From the NCBI GenBank assembly GCA_028023455.1, contig JAQFVV010006727.1, positions 144,501 through 208,500 of the forward strand: 64,000 bases of DNA. Direction: 5' to 3'. Source of the stretch: Epiperipatus broadwayi. Taxonomy: Eukaryota; Onychophora; Udeonychophora; Euonychophora; Peripatidae. Shown here one piece after another: positions 22,700 to 33,339 of this stretch (within the stretch, counting starts at the first letter, position 1; every line of letters starts with the position of its first letter). A program made the position numbers and the translations under genes. Below the pieces are notes generated by a model. It was given only the letters and a program-made list of their open reading frames with translations. It ran no database searches and was not told where the DNA came from.

Positions 22700-23535
22700 T
22701 GGAACCAGAGCAGTGGCTAATACCACAAAACAATGTCATTTCTTTGATCTATGGATCAAGGAATCATCACAACCTTCACCAACTAATGCAGCATCATGTT
22801 GACACTTTGGATAAAGATGCTGATAAGATAATTCCACAATTCTTGAAAAATTTCAGGCAATGCATGGACCAAGGTCAGTAACACAACTCTTAATCTTACA
22901 TAAAAAAAAATCTGCCTGCAACTTATTACAAGCATCAAAGTCAAAAGGAATTTAGTTCAATCATATGGCAAACCATACTTGACCTAACCAAGAAAGCAGC
23001 ATTTACAAAAGTTGATGATGATGATACTGAAGAGCTTTAGGAATCACATACAGAAAAATTAACAAATCAAAAATTAATGCAACTGGCTGAAGAAAAGAAA
23101 ATGGACAAGCCCGCAGAAAAGAACCTGGACTTAGAATGCTCCATCAAATCCAAAAATGCTTTACATTAACTGATACAGTTACAATCGTTTTAAGAAAAGT
23201 AAAAGAACATCATACAGAATTACATATAAAATGTATGAAATGAAAATCAGAGAAGCAATCGATCATCCATTCTAAACTTTTTCTTTAGAAATTCTCAACA
23301 ACTGATGTATTCCTCAAAAAAAAAAAAAAAACATAGGTCATCAAAGGATTTAAAAGACAATGGTAGGCTCTTAAAATGAGCAACTGTTGTACCAGAAAGA
23401 AAATTGGATGATGATGAGTGAAAAATGGATATATCATAGGAAAGAATAACTTTAAGCTAAGTGGGTTTTTTTTTCTTATTTTACATAAACTTGCATTATC
23501 TTACATACATACATATTTTAAATACATAACTGCAT
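22700..23535 (+). pseudogene. Tigger/pogo transposase C-terminal relic, copy 1
   Basis: Plus-strand codons near 22860 give CMDQGQ, matching the MDQGV block of Tigger (DDE_1) transposases. Further on are FSSIIWQTILDLTKKAAFTK and VDDDDTEEL, then SHTEKLTNQKLMQLAEEKK. This order (W..ILDL.K, acidic stretch, EELLESHSEELSNEDLMEL) is that of TIGD1-like proteins. Stops and a frameshift interrupt it. The catalytic core upstream is not recognisable. A tandem copy follows at 23539. Confidence 0.7.
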
Positions 23536-23538
23536 AAG

Positions 23539-24195
23539 ATCACTAACACAACTCTTAATCTTATATGGAAAAAAATCTACCTGCAACTTATTAAAAACAC
23601 CAAAGTCAAAAGGAATCTACTAATTATATGGAAAATCATTCTTGACCTAACCAAGAAAGCATTTACAGAAATTGATGATGACAATACTGAAGAGCTTTTG
23701 GATGCACATACAGAAAAATTAACAAATAAAGAATTAATGCAACTGAATGAAGAAAAGAAAATAGACAACCCTGTAGAAAAGAACCTGGACTTAGAATGCT
23801 CCATCAAATCCAAAAATGCCTTAAGTCAATTGATATTATTGCAAATGTTTTAAGAAAACTAAAAGAACATCATACAGAATTACATATAAGATGTTGGTGT
23901 GAAATGAAAATCAGAGAAGTAATCGATCATACATTCTAAACTTTTTCTCTAGAGATTCTCAACATCTGATGTACTATTGCCAAATTAAAAACCATAGATC
24001 ATCAAAGGATTTAGAAGACAATGGTAGACTCTAAGAATGAGCAACTGATGACCAAAAAATTGGATGATGATGAGTGATAAATGGATATATCAAAGGAAAG
24101 AATATCTTTAAGCTAAATGTTTTTTTTTCCTTTTTATATAGACTTGCATTATCGTACATACATACATATTTTAAGTACATACTTGCATAATACAC
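23539..24195 (+). pseudogene. Tigger/pogo transposase C-terminal relic, copy 2
   Basis: This repeats the segment at 22873-23535 with about 90% similarity by eye and a period of about 666 bases. The frame reads LDLTKKAFTEIDDDNTEELL, then DAHTEKLTNKELMQLNEEKK, and keeps the ELL lost in copy 1. The shared non-coding 3' part (CATACATACATATTTTAA-type end) shows the duplication includes sequence beyond the coding part. It is therefore a local tandem duplication rather than a second insertion. The long open frame on the opposite strand here is a by-product. Confidence 0.68.
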
Positions 24196-24199
24196 ACAA

Positions 24200-27100
24200 G
24201 TACAAATTAGACACATTATACATTAGTTTGGTTTTTTTTTCATTTACTATATATACTAGATTAAATTGTTTATTGATATAATATTCATAATTTAAGGTGT
24301 AATTTTTCTGTAGTAACTAGTTAATTTTTTCCTATAGAAACCCATTATAATCCCTTACTTTTATACAATATTCTGTGAATGAATTTTGGGAGACCAATTG
24401 TCCTCATTAAGAAGAGTAAAGATGTAATTTTTATTTAAATTTTATATTTACAATCATGTGACCTTTATATTATCTATTTATTAAAACTCACCAAGAAAAT
24501 TCCTAATAAGTTTTCTAACTATTATTATATTATACAATTATTTATAAAATAATTTACTTCATTATATACTAAACAATGAAGCAATATCTTCCTTGGGCAC
24601 CTGAATCTCTTCAGCATTCCATAAGACAATTTATCTGGTTCAGAGTTCAGAAAAATATCTTCCAAATCTACATACATATATGAATTTTCATGGCTTATTC
24701 ATTGTTTGCATAAATATTAAACTATGATCAGTCATAATAATTTTAAAAGTTAAAATCTATTCCTCTCCAAATAAACTTAATATTTAAAAACAGCTTTTAC
24801 ATTCAAATATGGCTGCTGAAACAAATCATGACTTCCCATATATGCTTGCAAACTATATACTTGGGATATATCCCAATATAAGTAAGTACTTTTTTAATAT
24901 TTCATCTTTATGATATCCTAATTTCAATTCCTTTAAACTAAATTTTATCAATAATCCTGCCTGAATTGCATTTCAAATTTGTTGTTTTTTCACTTTTCTT
25001 ATGATACAGACATTAAGTTTGGATTGCTTTGATCTATCTCAATATATATTGTTACAGATAGCCCTTACATCACTTCAATACCAAGTACAAACCTTGTGAT
25101 CTAATCCAAATCCAAGACCCAGGATATTAGCATTATTTATTAATCACTAGATTAATAAATAATAAAGCACTAAAATTGACAAACCAGTAATTGTAACACA
25201 TATTTTAAACCCCAACTTAACTAACTATAAATACATATCTCAATTAAATTATAAGGCACATACATGACAGCTGATCTTTAATAATTAAGTGTGATGTAAC
25301 TCCAACACACTATAACAATGCATGGTAAATATGATCGAATAAAATGAACGCAAACAAGAATGAAAATTTATATTAAAGAAATATCAAATAAAAATTTTAT
25401 TGTTATTAACACATTACATATAATAATGTTCATTAATAAAGACATTAACAATGGACTTCAATGATAATCATGAACTTGCTGCTTTTTCAACGAGCTTCTT
25501 CTCCAAAGAGAAATAAAATTTCTCATCTGCTGATTAATCTACAAAAATTTAAATAGGGAATTCGAATTTAGAATTCAAATAGAAGCATCAGCCACTTTTG
25601 AGTTGAAATATTAAAAACCAATATCTGAAGATCCAAGAAAGCAAGAACAAGCATATAGAATTAAAGTCAACCAACTGAGGAATTCAAAATTGAAATCTTC
25701 AAAAGTAAATTCAGATCATTCGAATTTCTAAAATGTCCGTAATTCTTATAGATCAAAGTATCTAGATCTGAGGATATCTTATAATACAAAAAATATTGCT
25801 AATAATTCATTCAAAATAATTTGTTAAAGAAATATATAAATAGTGATGCAGACAAATACGCATTGTTAAATACAAAAGCGACATTGGAGAAAGTTGTCGC
25901 TCATGGAACTATAACTGTCAGAACCAGGATTGAATTGATCTAGCATTCTATATCTGCCCGATGAAACAACAAGTCGATTCTTAATGAATGGATCCTATAA
26001 TTCTCCATTTCAAAGCAGAAATTCCAAGGTTATAAAGGATAAGTAACTTAATGGATGTTAAGAATGCTCACAATTTACCATCTATACCTGAAATGGATTA
26101 ACAAGGATTACGGGAATGATTCACTAGAACATTTTTCCTCATAAACTTCAAAACTAAATTTAGGTTGATGTCACTAAATAATTAATTAAATGAAATTAAT
26201 TTCATTTAATTGTATATCTGATATAAATGTTATTGTTCTTATCTTTATTTTAATATGGGTACAAAATGGGGAATATAAGTATTAGTATATAATATAATAA
26301 AGAAATATTGTTGCCTTTAGTATAAGCAAAATAGAATGTAGTTTATGATGAGCATTTGATTGTGTATTAATCTGATCATCATCAGAGGAGAAAGTAAAGA
26401 TTTTACCTAATACGTATTTAATACAAATATTTATATTTTGCACTACATATATTTTTCTTTGTTTATATTAATAGTTGTGTTAAATGTTTTTTGGTATATT
26501 TGACTAACTATTTCTGTCATAAATGGTCTTTATTGTTTGTATCATGACTACTGTACATACAGGGAAATCTCGTATCACCACAATGACAGATAGGAATCTA
26601 ATATACAAAGTTAATTAAAATAAAATGAATTATAAGTTTCAAATAAAAATATAGAAAATAAAGATGATTGTGGTAATCCTAAACATATTATAAATTTCAT
26701 TTATGTTAATAGAGACTTCAAATGGCTATTCTTTATGGGGATCAAGGTTTGGAATAATAGTTAGAACCAATTATAAGCAAAGAATAATCATAAATATCAA
26801 TTAAATGTTTTATAATTTTGTTATAAATTTTCTTTCTTAAAAATATTAATTGCTGTAAATATAGTTATTAAATATATTCAAATGTTAAATTAAAACTCTT
26901 GGTATGTTTGTCTATAATCAACTTTCAATTCATCATATCTTCTCCATATTTATAAATATTTCTGCCCATCTACACATAAGTTCATATTCACACCTACTAT
27001 GAAATACCTACATATGTATACACCTATCTGTATTTTAAGTGATACTAATATAACCTGAAGTAGACAATCATGCAGAGTCTCCATGAGTTTGAAACTCTGG

Positions 27101-28072
27101 ATAACAGAAATGAAATATGGTATGGATGAAGTGAATTAGGTATAAATTTAATATTTAGTTGATTCTTATCTTCTCTCATAGGAATGAAATCAATGTGTAT
27201 GTGGTACATATAGGTACAAAGATTAAAGATATACTCTGTTATTCATAGTGATGCCCTAGCTAACCTATTTTCATACCAGGTAAAAGCCAGTTCTTTTACA
27301 ATATATATGATAAAAATCTTTAAACAGCTTACTGCAAGGCAAACATGATATTCTACAGGGAAATATTGAAGAAAATAATATTTACCATATTAAAAAATGT
27401 TGAATGGAAAGATTTATGTTTTTTATTCACTGTTTTATTATATCCATTTACTAAAAAATAATTAGGTGGCTAGATGGATTGACTATGAATTAGATCTTAA
27501 TTCGAAACCAAAATAAATCCAAAGTTTGGTGCAGATTCAAATATCAAATTTTGGATAGAACAGGTAGATGAGCTAACAACTACACTATCAACATCAATTT
27601 GTAAATTATTTTTCATTACTTTCAAAATAATTCTTTTTTGGCTTATATGCATGAGTCCACCCCAAAAGGATCCTTAAGAAATGATCCTTCTTTAGAAAAT
27701 AGAAGAAAAAAAATCACAAAATAATAAATTTGAATAACAAAAACAACTGCAATTTTTTTACAAATCAAAAAATGCTCTTTGTTTATGTTGGCAATTCCAT
27801 AATTTATTCAAAAAATAAAATTTAATTTTTTATGTCTGATGACCAATGAATTATAGGTCAAATTGGCAATGGTGTTCATAACTGTAATTCAGACTTTTAT
27901 TTTATAATATAACATGAAAACTATTATGCTCAAAAAAAATATACTTATAGTCTCATTATTTTATAGTAATAGATTACATATGTATATCAAAATATCCTTA
28001 AAATAAATATTAATTCTATATTCTCAAAATACATATTTTATATATAAATAATTACTTAGCCCTAGTCAAAAA
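24200..28072. other. AT-rich non-coding DNA
   Basis: No coding region is recognised in nearly 3.9 kb. The patch at 25860-26110 is less AT-rich but has no family signature. A possible SINE relic at 27464 is listed separately. Confidence 0.5.
27464..27600 (+). repeat. Possible tRNA-like SINE relic
   Basis: The plus strand has TGGCTAGATGG (27467-27477), a good box A, and AATTCGAAACC (27499-27509), a partial box B. They are only about 22 bases apart, shorter than usual, so an internal deletion or coincidence is possible. A second box B-like string lies near 27533. Confidence 0.3.
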
Positions 28073-28086
28073 TGATGATGATGATG

Positions 28087-28126
<40 letters not shown>
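28073..28126. repeat. (ATG)n(ATT)n microsatellite at the LINE 3' junction
   Basis: About five ATG/GAT units pass into about thirteen ATT units and end directly at the 3' end of the LINE. On the LINE strand this reads as (TAA)n. It is either the element's own tail or part of the target. Confidence 0.9.
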
Positions 28127-28127
<1 letters not shown>

Positions 28128-28367
28128 GTTTCAAAAAAAAAAAAAGGAAGTTTATTAATCAAAGAAATACATAGTTTTTTACATTGATTTTACATCGATT
28201 TTTAACAGTGGTTTTACCATTGGTTTTGTATACAAGCATTTTTATAGTCTTCAGTTCATGTTTTCAATAAAAAGTAATTATTAATTGTAGAGAGAGGAAA
28301 AAATTGTCTTTTTTATTTCGGTGTTTTAATGTTATTGAATTTTCAGTGTTCTTGAATTTTTTGGTGC

Positions 28368-31300
28368 TTATAGCATTGATTGTTGTTTGATAAGAGACCA
28401 TGTAGCTGCGTAAATATGGGGATTTGCTATTATTTTGTCTCTATTACGTATCTGGTTTAATTTGTTGTAGAAGGTGGACAGATGCCTTCTGGGGTTGTTG
28501 CCCATTAGATAGGTACACCTGGTACACCAAAAAGCATATAATACAAAGGTTGCTGCCCTAATGTTGGGTGTTGATCTGCCTTTAAAACCCTTAATTATTT
28601 GATCAATGGTCATGTTTTGCTGGTGGTATATTGCACTCATCATTGTTCTTACATTGTGTAATGCAGTACATTGATACAATAGGTGTTGTAAAATCTCTTC
28701 AGCCTTGTGGCATAGTCCACAAAAAGGGTCTATTGAAATATACATCCTTTTATGGTGCAAAAAGTATGATGTTGGCATTGCGATAAGATTTATTTTTAGA
28801 ATAAAATCAAAAAATTTGGGTATTCATGTAGTAGTTTTCTGTTGTTTATTCCGAGTATTGTGTTATTATTATTTAGGTCTCTTTCCTGTTGAATTTGTTC
28901 ATGAATGTTCCAATATGAATACTTGTGTGTATATTGCTCTGTTCTGTTAAAAGTTGTTTTATATTGATGGATGATTGATGATATATATAGACCTGTTGGG
29001 GGTGGTTTTTCCGTTGGAGTAATTTGAATTAAGCATTTCAGTTTTGGAAATTGGTTTGTAATAGAAATTACTAGATTACTTAATTTTTGTGCATAAAAAA
29101 TGTCAATGTTGTGTAAATAAGGGGTTGATTTAGTCTTTTTGTTGATATTGCAACCACTTTTCTTGACCATAGAAGTTGATTGCAGATGGTTTTAATCCTT
29201 GCTTTGAAACCTTTTGAGAATTTTATTATTGGTAAATAATATGTTATTTTTGTCATTATAAGTTGTTTTATTAGCTGGACTTTAGAATATATGGAGAGAT
29301 ATGTTTTTGATAGGGAGGTGACAATGCGTTGTGCTTCTTTTAATCTATTTTGTATTGAACACCTCATTCCGGTTCTTCCCAGATGAAATGGGAATCCTCA
29401 AAAATGGGTTGGTTTTGCTTTGTAAATGGATGTGCATGGTTTTCCAGTAAACATGGACCAAGCAGTAGATTTTTCTGGATTAACCTTCAATTTGTATTGT
29501 TGTGTATATTCTTTAAGAATTTTTTGTAACTGCGGTAATTGTTTTTTTTAATTGAGAAAGACTGTGATGTCGTCCATATAAGCCAAGCAAGCTATATATT
29601 GTGTAGTGCCAGGTACTTGAATGCCAGTAAATGTTTTTTGGATTTTTTCTATTAAAGGGTTAATATATAGAATAAATAATAGTGAACTGAGAGGAGAGCC
29701 TTGGGATATGGATTGGGTAGGAACAAATGATGGAGAATTTCTTCCATTTAACGTTATGTGTATTTCTCTGTTGAGAAGTAGGTTTGCAATGATGTACAGA
29801 TGTGTCTTGGGGATAGATGTGTTTCCAAGCATTTCTAGCAATATGGAAATGTCTACTCCATCAAAAGCTCCCTCAATATCTAGTTGAATTGCTATTGGAC
29901 TGTATTTTTTTTTCTGTCTTGTTGAATCCATGATTGCTTTAAATAATGATGCCGCTTGAATTGTGGAGGAGTTTCTTTTGGAAAATTGAACTTCTGATAT
30001 CAGTGGCATTATATGTGGTTCTATTGTTTCTTTTATTATTTTTCCAAGAATTTTTATTGGCTAAGATTCCATGGAAATTGGTCTGAGCTCTGTGAGGAAT
30101 GGGGTAGTTTTTGCTTTTTTGTTGAATGGCACTATTGCAATGGGATGAACTCCCTCCACATCCTGAATTTCTTGAGATAGGTAGTTTGCTAGGTTGCATA
30201 GATATTGTGCTGTGTATTTACTTAGGTGTTTTAGTATAAATAATGGTATTCCAGGACTTCCTGGATAGCATGCACTTGGTATTGTATTTAGTTTTGTCAG
30301 GAAGTCCTTTGTTGTAAACGGTTTTTGTGTTTCTGCTGGTCCAAATAGCTTGGAGTGTAATTTAAGTGGTGTTTTAGACTGCAGTTTGGTTTTAAAATGC
30401 TCAAAGATAGGAAGGATCATATTGTGTCCTGTATATGTGCAATCCTTTGTTTTTATTGCCATTGGAACTTTGATGATTGATGGGTTTCCCAGTTCCCATT
30501 TAATGTATGCTCTGGTCCATGTATGTGGTTGGGTTATGCATATTTTGCTTTTTTTGATTCTTAAATATTCTTTGTTTCACATGTTTTGTTGTATGTACTT
30601 ATTAGACCATGAATATACCACTGCATTTGGTGTGATGGCACAATCATGGTTATTCATTTATGAATTTCATTTGTGAGTGTCAACAATTTGGATGGTGGTG
30701 GTTGATTTTTTGTCACATGTGAGATATTGAATGATAGAATGTTTATGTATGCCAGATATTGTTGTATAGGGTTGAGTTTCATATCTTTTATTTTGTTTAG
30801 CATTATGTATGTTTCTGAGAAAACAAATTCTGGTGTGGTTGTTGGAAGTAGTACTCTGATTGTTTTTGTTAGTGGGAGAAGTGATGTCTGCATTTGCATA
30901 AGGTTTAATGATACTATTTGTGCTGAATGGTCCGAGAATGCTGAGAGGATTAATTTTACTGATATTTGATGGTGCAGCATTGGGGAGTAGAAGCATTGAT
31001 CGATGAGTGATGTGTGACGACCATTGTGGAAAGATATTGTATTCATCGGTAGGAAGCCTTCACCACTCATCAGTGGTATAGATAATCGGTGAAGCCATTT
31101 TTCAATGAATTTCTGATATGACATGTTGCAATCACCAATCAATATTGTTGGGTTTGCTGTACTTGCAAGTATGGAATTGATGTTCATTATTATAGTGTTA
31201 ATTCAGTTATCTTGAATAGGCAGGTAGACCAAAATTATATTGAGGTTTATAGTTTTAGGTTGAAAAGTTGTAATTAGTAAATTAGCATCTATGAATATAA

Positions 31301-31559
31301 TTTTGAAAGCTGTGAAAGGGCAGTTTGTTGAAATAAGAATGCTTGTGCCTGCAGAAGGTGATGAAGAGTCTCTGGAACAGGCACAGAAACCTTCTTTGGT
31401 TAAATATTTTGCTGGGTCAATTTGTGATCCGGCATAGATTTTTGTCTCCATTAATCCGAGTCTATGCGTTTGTGTAAGTGAAATCCATTGTTTAAGCTTT
31501 GTAATTTTTTGGGTTGAGTTTAAACCCCTAAAATTCAATGCGCCAATTTTTAACTTCAT
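28368..31559 (-). pseudogene. LINE ORF2: endonuclease-reverse transcriptase
   Basis: The protein would nick target DNA and copy the element RNA into it. It starts MKLKIGALNFRGL at 31559 and overlaps the ORF1 stop as ATGA. Endonuclease blocks are present: GLMETKI, ILIGDCNMS (usually GDFN), SLIDQCFYS and AFSDHSA with the catalytic SDH. RT blocks follow: ELRPISM, IQLDIEGAFDG (catalytic Asp intact), SQGSPLSSLLFILYI and AYMDDITVF (YMDD intact). The C-terminal segment at 28368-28778 has LPTSYFL-type and C-x2-C-x7-H-x4-C residues (CGLC..H....C). Defects include a TGA at 31203, frameshift(s) between 30460 and 30680, a TAG at 30061, a TAA at 29548, a TGA near 29400, and a frameshift near 29100. Most stops are single in-frame changes, so decay is moderate. 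Confidence 0.85.
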
Positions 31560-33048
31560 TGAATTGGTGTTTGGTGGTTATATTTATGTTCAGGTTTTGA
31601 ATTGAGAAAAAGTTGTTTTATAGTGTCTTCATAATTTTGTTCTGCTTCCTCATCCATTGAGTTATCTGAATGGCTATCTTGTATTGTTGTGTCACTATTT
31701 TTTTCTTCAATTTTAGCTTTCTTGGCTGTCCTATTCTTTTTTGGTGGCCGGCCTGGTTTTCTATTTGGAGGTGTGGTATTTTTTTGTATTTGGGGAAGGC
31801 ATGGTGTAGTTAAATCCATAATAGCTTCAGAAGTTTTATTTATAATTCTTGTTCTTTTTATGTTCTGTGTTTGTGCTGTTTCCTCGTTGCTAATGCTATC
31901 TATTTTATTGGTGTTTTCCATCGATTCCATTGTATAATTTTATTGTCTTTCTTGATTTAGTGTTTTATCATTTTTTTTTTTTGACAGTTAAATCCAAAAT
32001 GTGATCATCTCCAGTTATGTTTTTGTTGTTTAGTTCCTCTAATTGTTGTTTTTTAATGTTCTCCTGTGTTTCCACATTTTTTCTTGAATAGATGTTTGGA
32101 TTGGTTGTTTGTTGTTTGTAGTTAATTGGGGTTTGCTTTTGTCTGTGATATTTTTTTTCTTTTTTCTTTTTGCTACAGTTTGCTGCAAGGTGACCACGCT
32201 GACCACAGATGAAGCATTGTGGTCCTAAGCCCTTATATATATATATTTAAAATTGTTTCCTGATCTATGACTTGTGTGGGGATATTCTCTGGAGCTATTG
32301 ATTCATTAAGCTTGATTTTAAAAGTAAAACTGTTACTGCACACTGGAATCGGTGTATCAGTACGTAAAATAGGTTTTAAATATAATACTTTGCCAAACGC
32401 TTTCATCATACTTTGAAAGTCATTTATATTATAGCCAAAATAAGTATTTTTTATCGTGCCTGTAATAAAGTTTTTAAGGTTTGGATCTACTACTATTAAA
32501 GCATAATTTCCTATTGTTTTGATTTGAGTTAAAAATTTATTTTTTTGATAGTCTTCAAAGAATTCTAATGCTAGGTATCTTGAATTGTGGTGTTCCCCTA
32601 TGCTTGAGATTGTTTCCCAACTCCCATTTTCTGTTATGGCTTCATATAACTTTTCTCTTGGGAATTTGTAAAGCATTAGATTTTTATCAGTTGCAGCTAG
32701 GACAATCGATCTGTTTGAAAAAAAAATTTTAAACGTGTTAAAAAACTTGTTCGGTATTGTGTTATTAAATTCAGTGCTAATTGTTCTTAATTCTTCCTGA
32801 GACCAAATAGTCGATGGGGGCCTGTCAGAGTTGTTTTCATAAACTAGATTTAGTTCGTTCATATCATCATTGGTTACTCTTCGAAATCTACTAGCTGCAA
32901 TCGAGTTTGAGTGAGTTGTTATAGTTTTATTTTGCAAAGTAGCTTTTGTTACATTAGCATAAGTCTTTAAACTATTATTGATGTTTCCATCGTTGGCGTT
33001 TATATTGGCACCATTTACGTTTGAATTTTTTAGCTATGCCGCCGCCAT
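31556..33048 (-). pseudogene. LINE ORF1: nucleic-acid-binding protein with CCHC knuckle
   Basis: The likely start is ATG at 33046-33048 (MAAA), followed at codon 5 by an in-frame TAG (33034-33036), after which the same frame runs with SLKTYANVTKATLQN. A 234-codon block (32233-32937) follows. It breaks in an (AT)6 run at about 32234-32245, and in the next frame comes CFICGQRGHLAANC (about 32175-32216), a C-x2-C-x4-H-x4-C knuckle that binds element RNA. A second break falls in a poly(A) run near 31970-31980. The last block (31556-31930) is hydrophilic with KPGRPPKKNRTAKKAK, an AT-hook-like basic segment, and ends TPIQ with its TGA overlapping the ORF2 ATG. Breaks sit at simple-sequence runs plus one nonsense change. 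Confidence 0.78.
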
Positions 33049-33240
33049 GTTTGATATATACTTGACGATTTTCAGTCAATGTATTTACGTTTTGTTTTTT
33101 TTTTATTGTTAATATTTTTTTTTAATTGCAGTTTTTTTAAAACTTATGTTTGAAATACTTTTTGTTAAAGTTTAAAAAAAAGAATTACCTTTGAGTTTTC
33201 TGAGTTTTTAAAAAAATTTTTATTTAGAGGTTCATTGGTA

Positions 33241-33251
33241 TGTTGTTGTTG

Positions 33252-33282
<31 letters not shown>

Positions 33283-33335
33283 AATAATTTAATTTATTAA
33301 ACATATAATAATAATAATAATAATAATAATAAAAG
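33241..33335. repeat. (TTG)n(TTA)n and (ATA)n microsatellites at the LINE 5' side
   Basis: Five TTG units pass into about ten TTA units; after a 25-base AT-rich break an (ATA)n run follows. In plus-strand sense the TTA array continues the ATT array found at the other end of the LINE. Confidence 0.9.
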
Positions 33336-33339
33336 AATT

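Larger units (their letters stand above)
28127..33236 (-). mobile_element. Near-full-length two-ORF LINE, L1/Tx1-like
   Basis: The element reads leftward. It has a 5' leader (about 33049-33236), ORF1 with a CCHC knuckle, and ORF2 with APE-type endonuclease, reverse transcriptase and a C-terminal zinc segment. A short 3' UTR ends near AATAAACTTCC and poly(T). The plus strand shows (ATT)n arrays on both sides (28073-28126 and 33241-33335). Clade assignment rests on the ORF order, the RT motif YMDD with flanking SPLSSLLFILYI, and the CCHC knuckles. Multiple stops and frameshifts make this copy inactive. Confidence 0.85.

Noticed and set aside
23577-23813. Ser-rich 78-codon minus-strand frame
   Set aside because: It is the reverse of the Tigger transposase C-terminal coding segment.
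29621-31937. Plus-strand frames opposite the LINE (for example 30350-30676, 30727-30969, 31689-31937)
   Set aside because: They are antisense by-products of ORF2/ORF1 and contain no domains.
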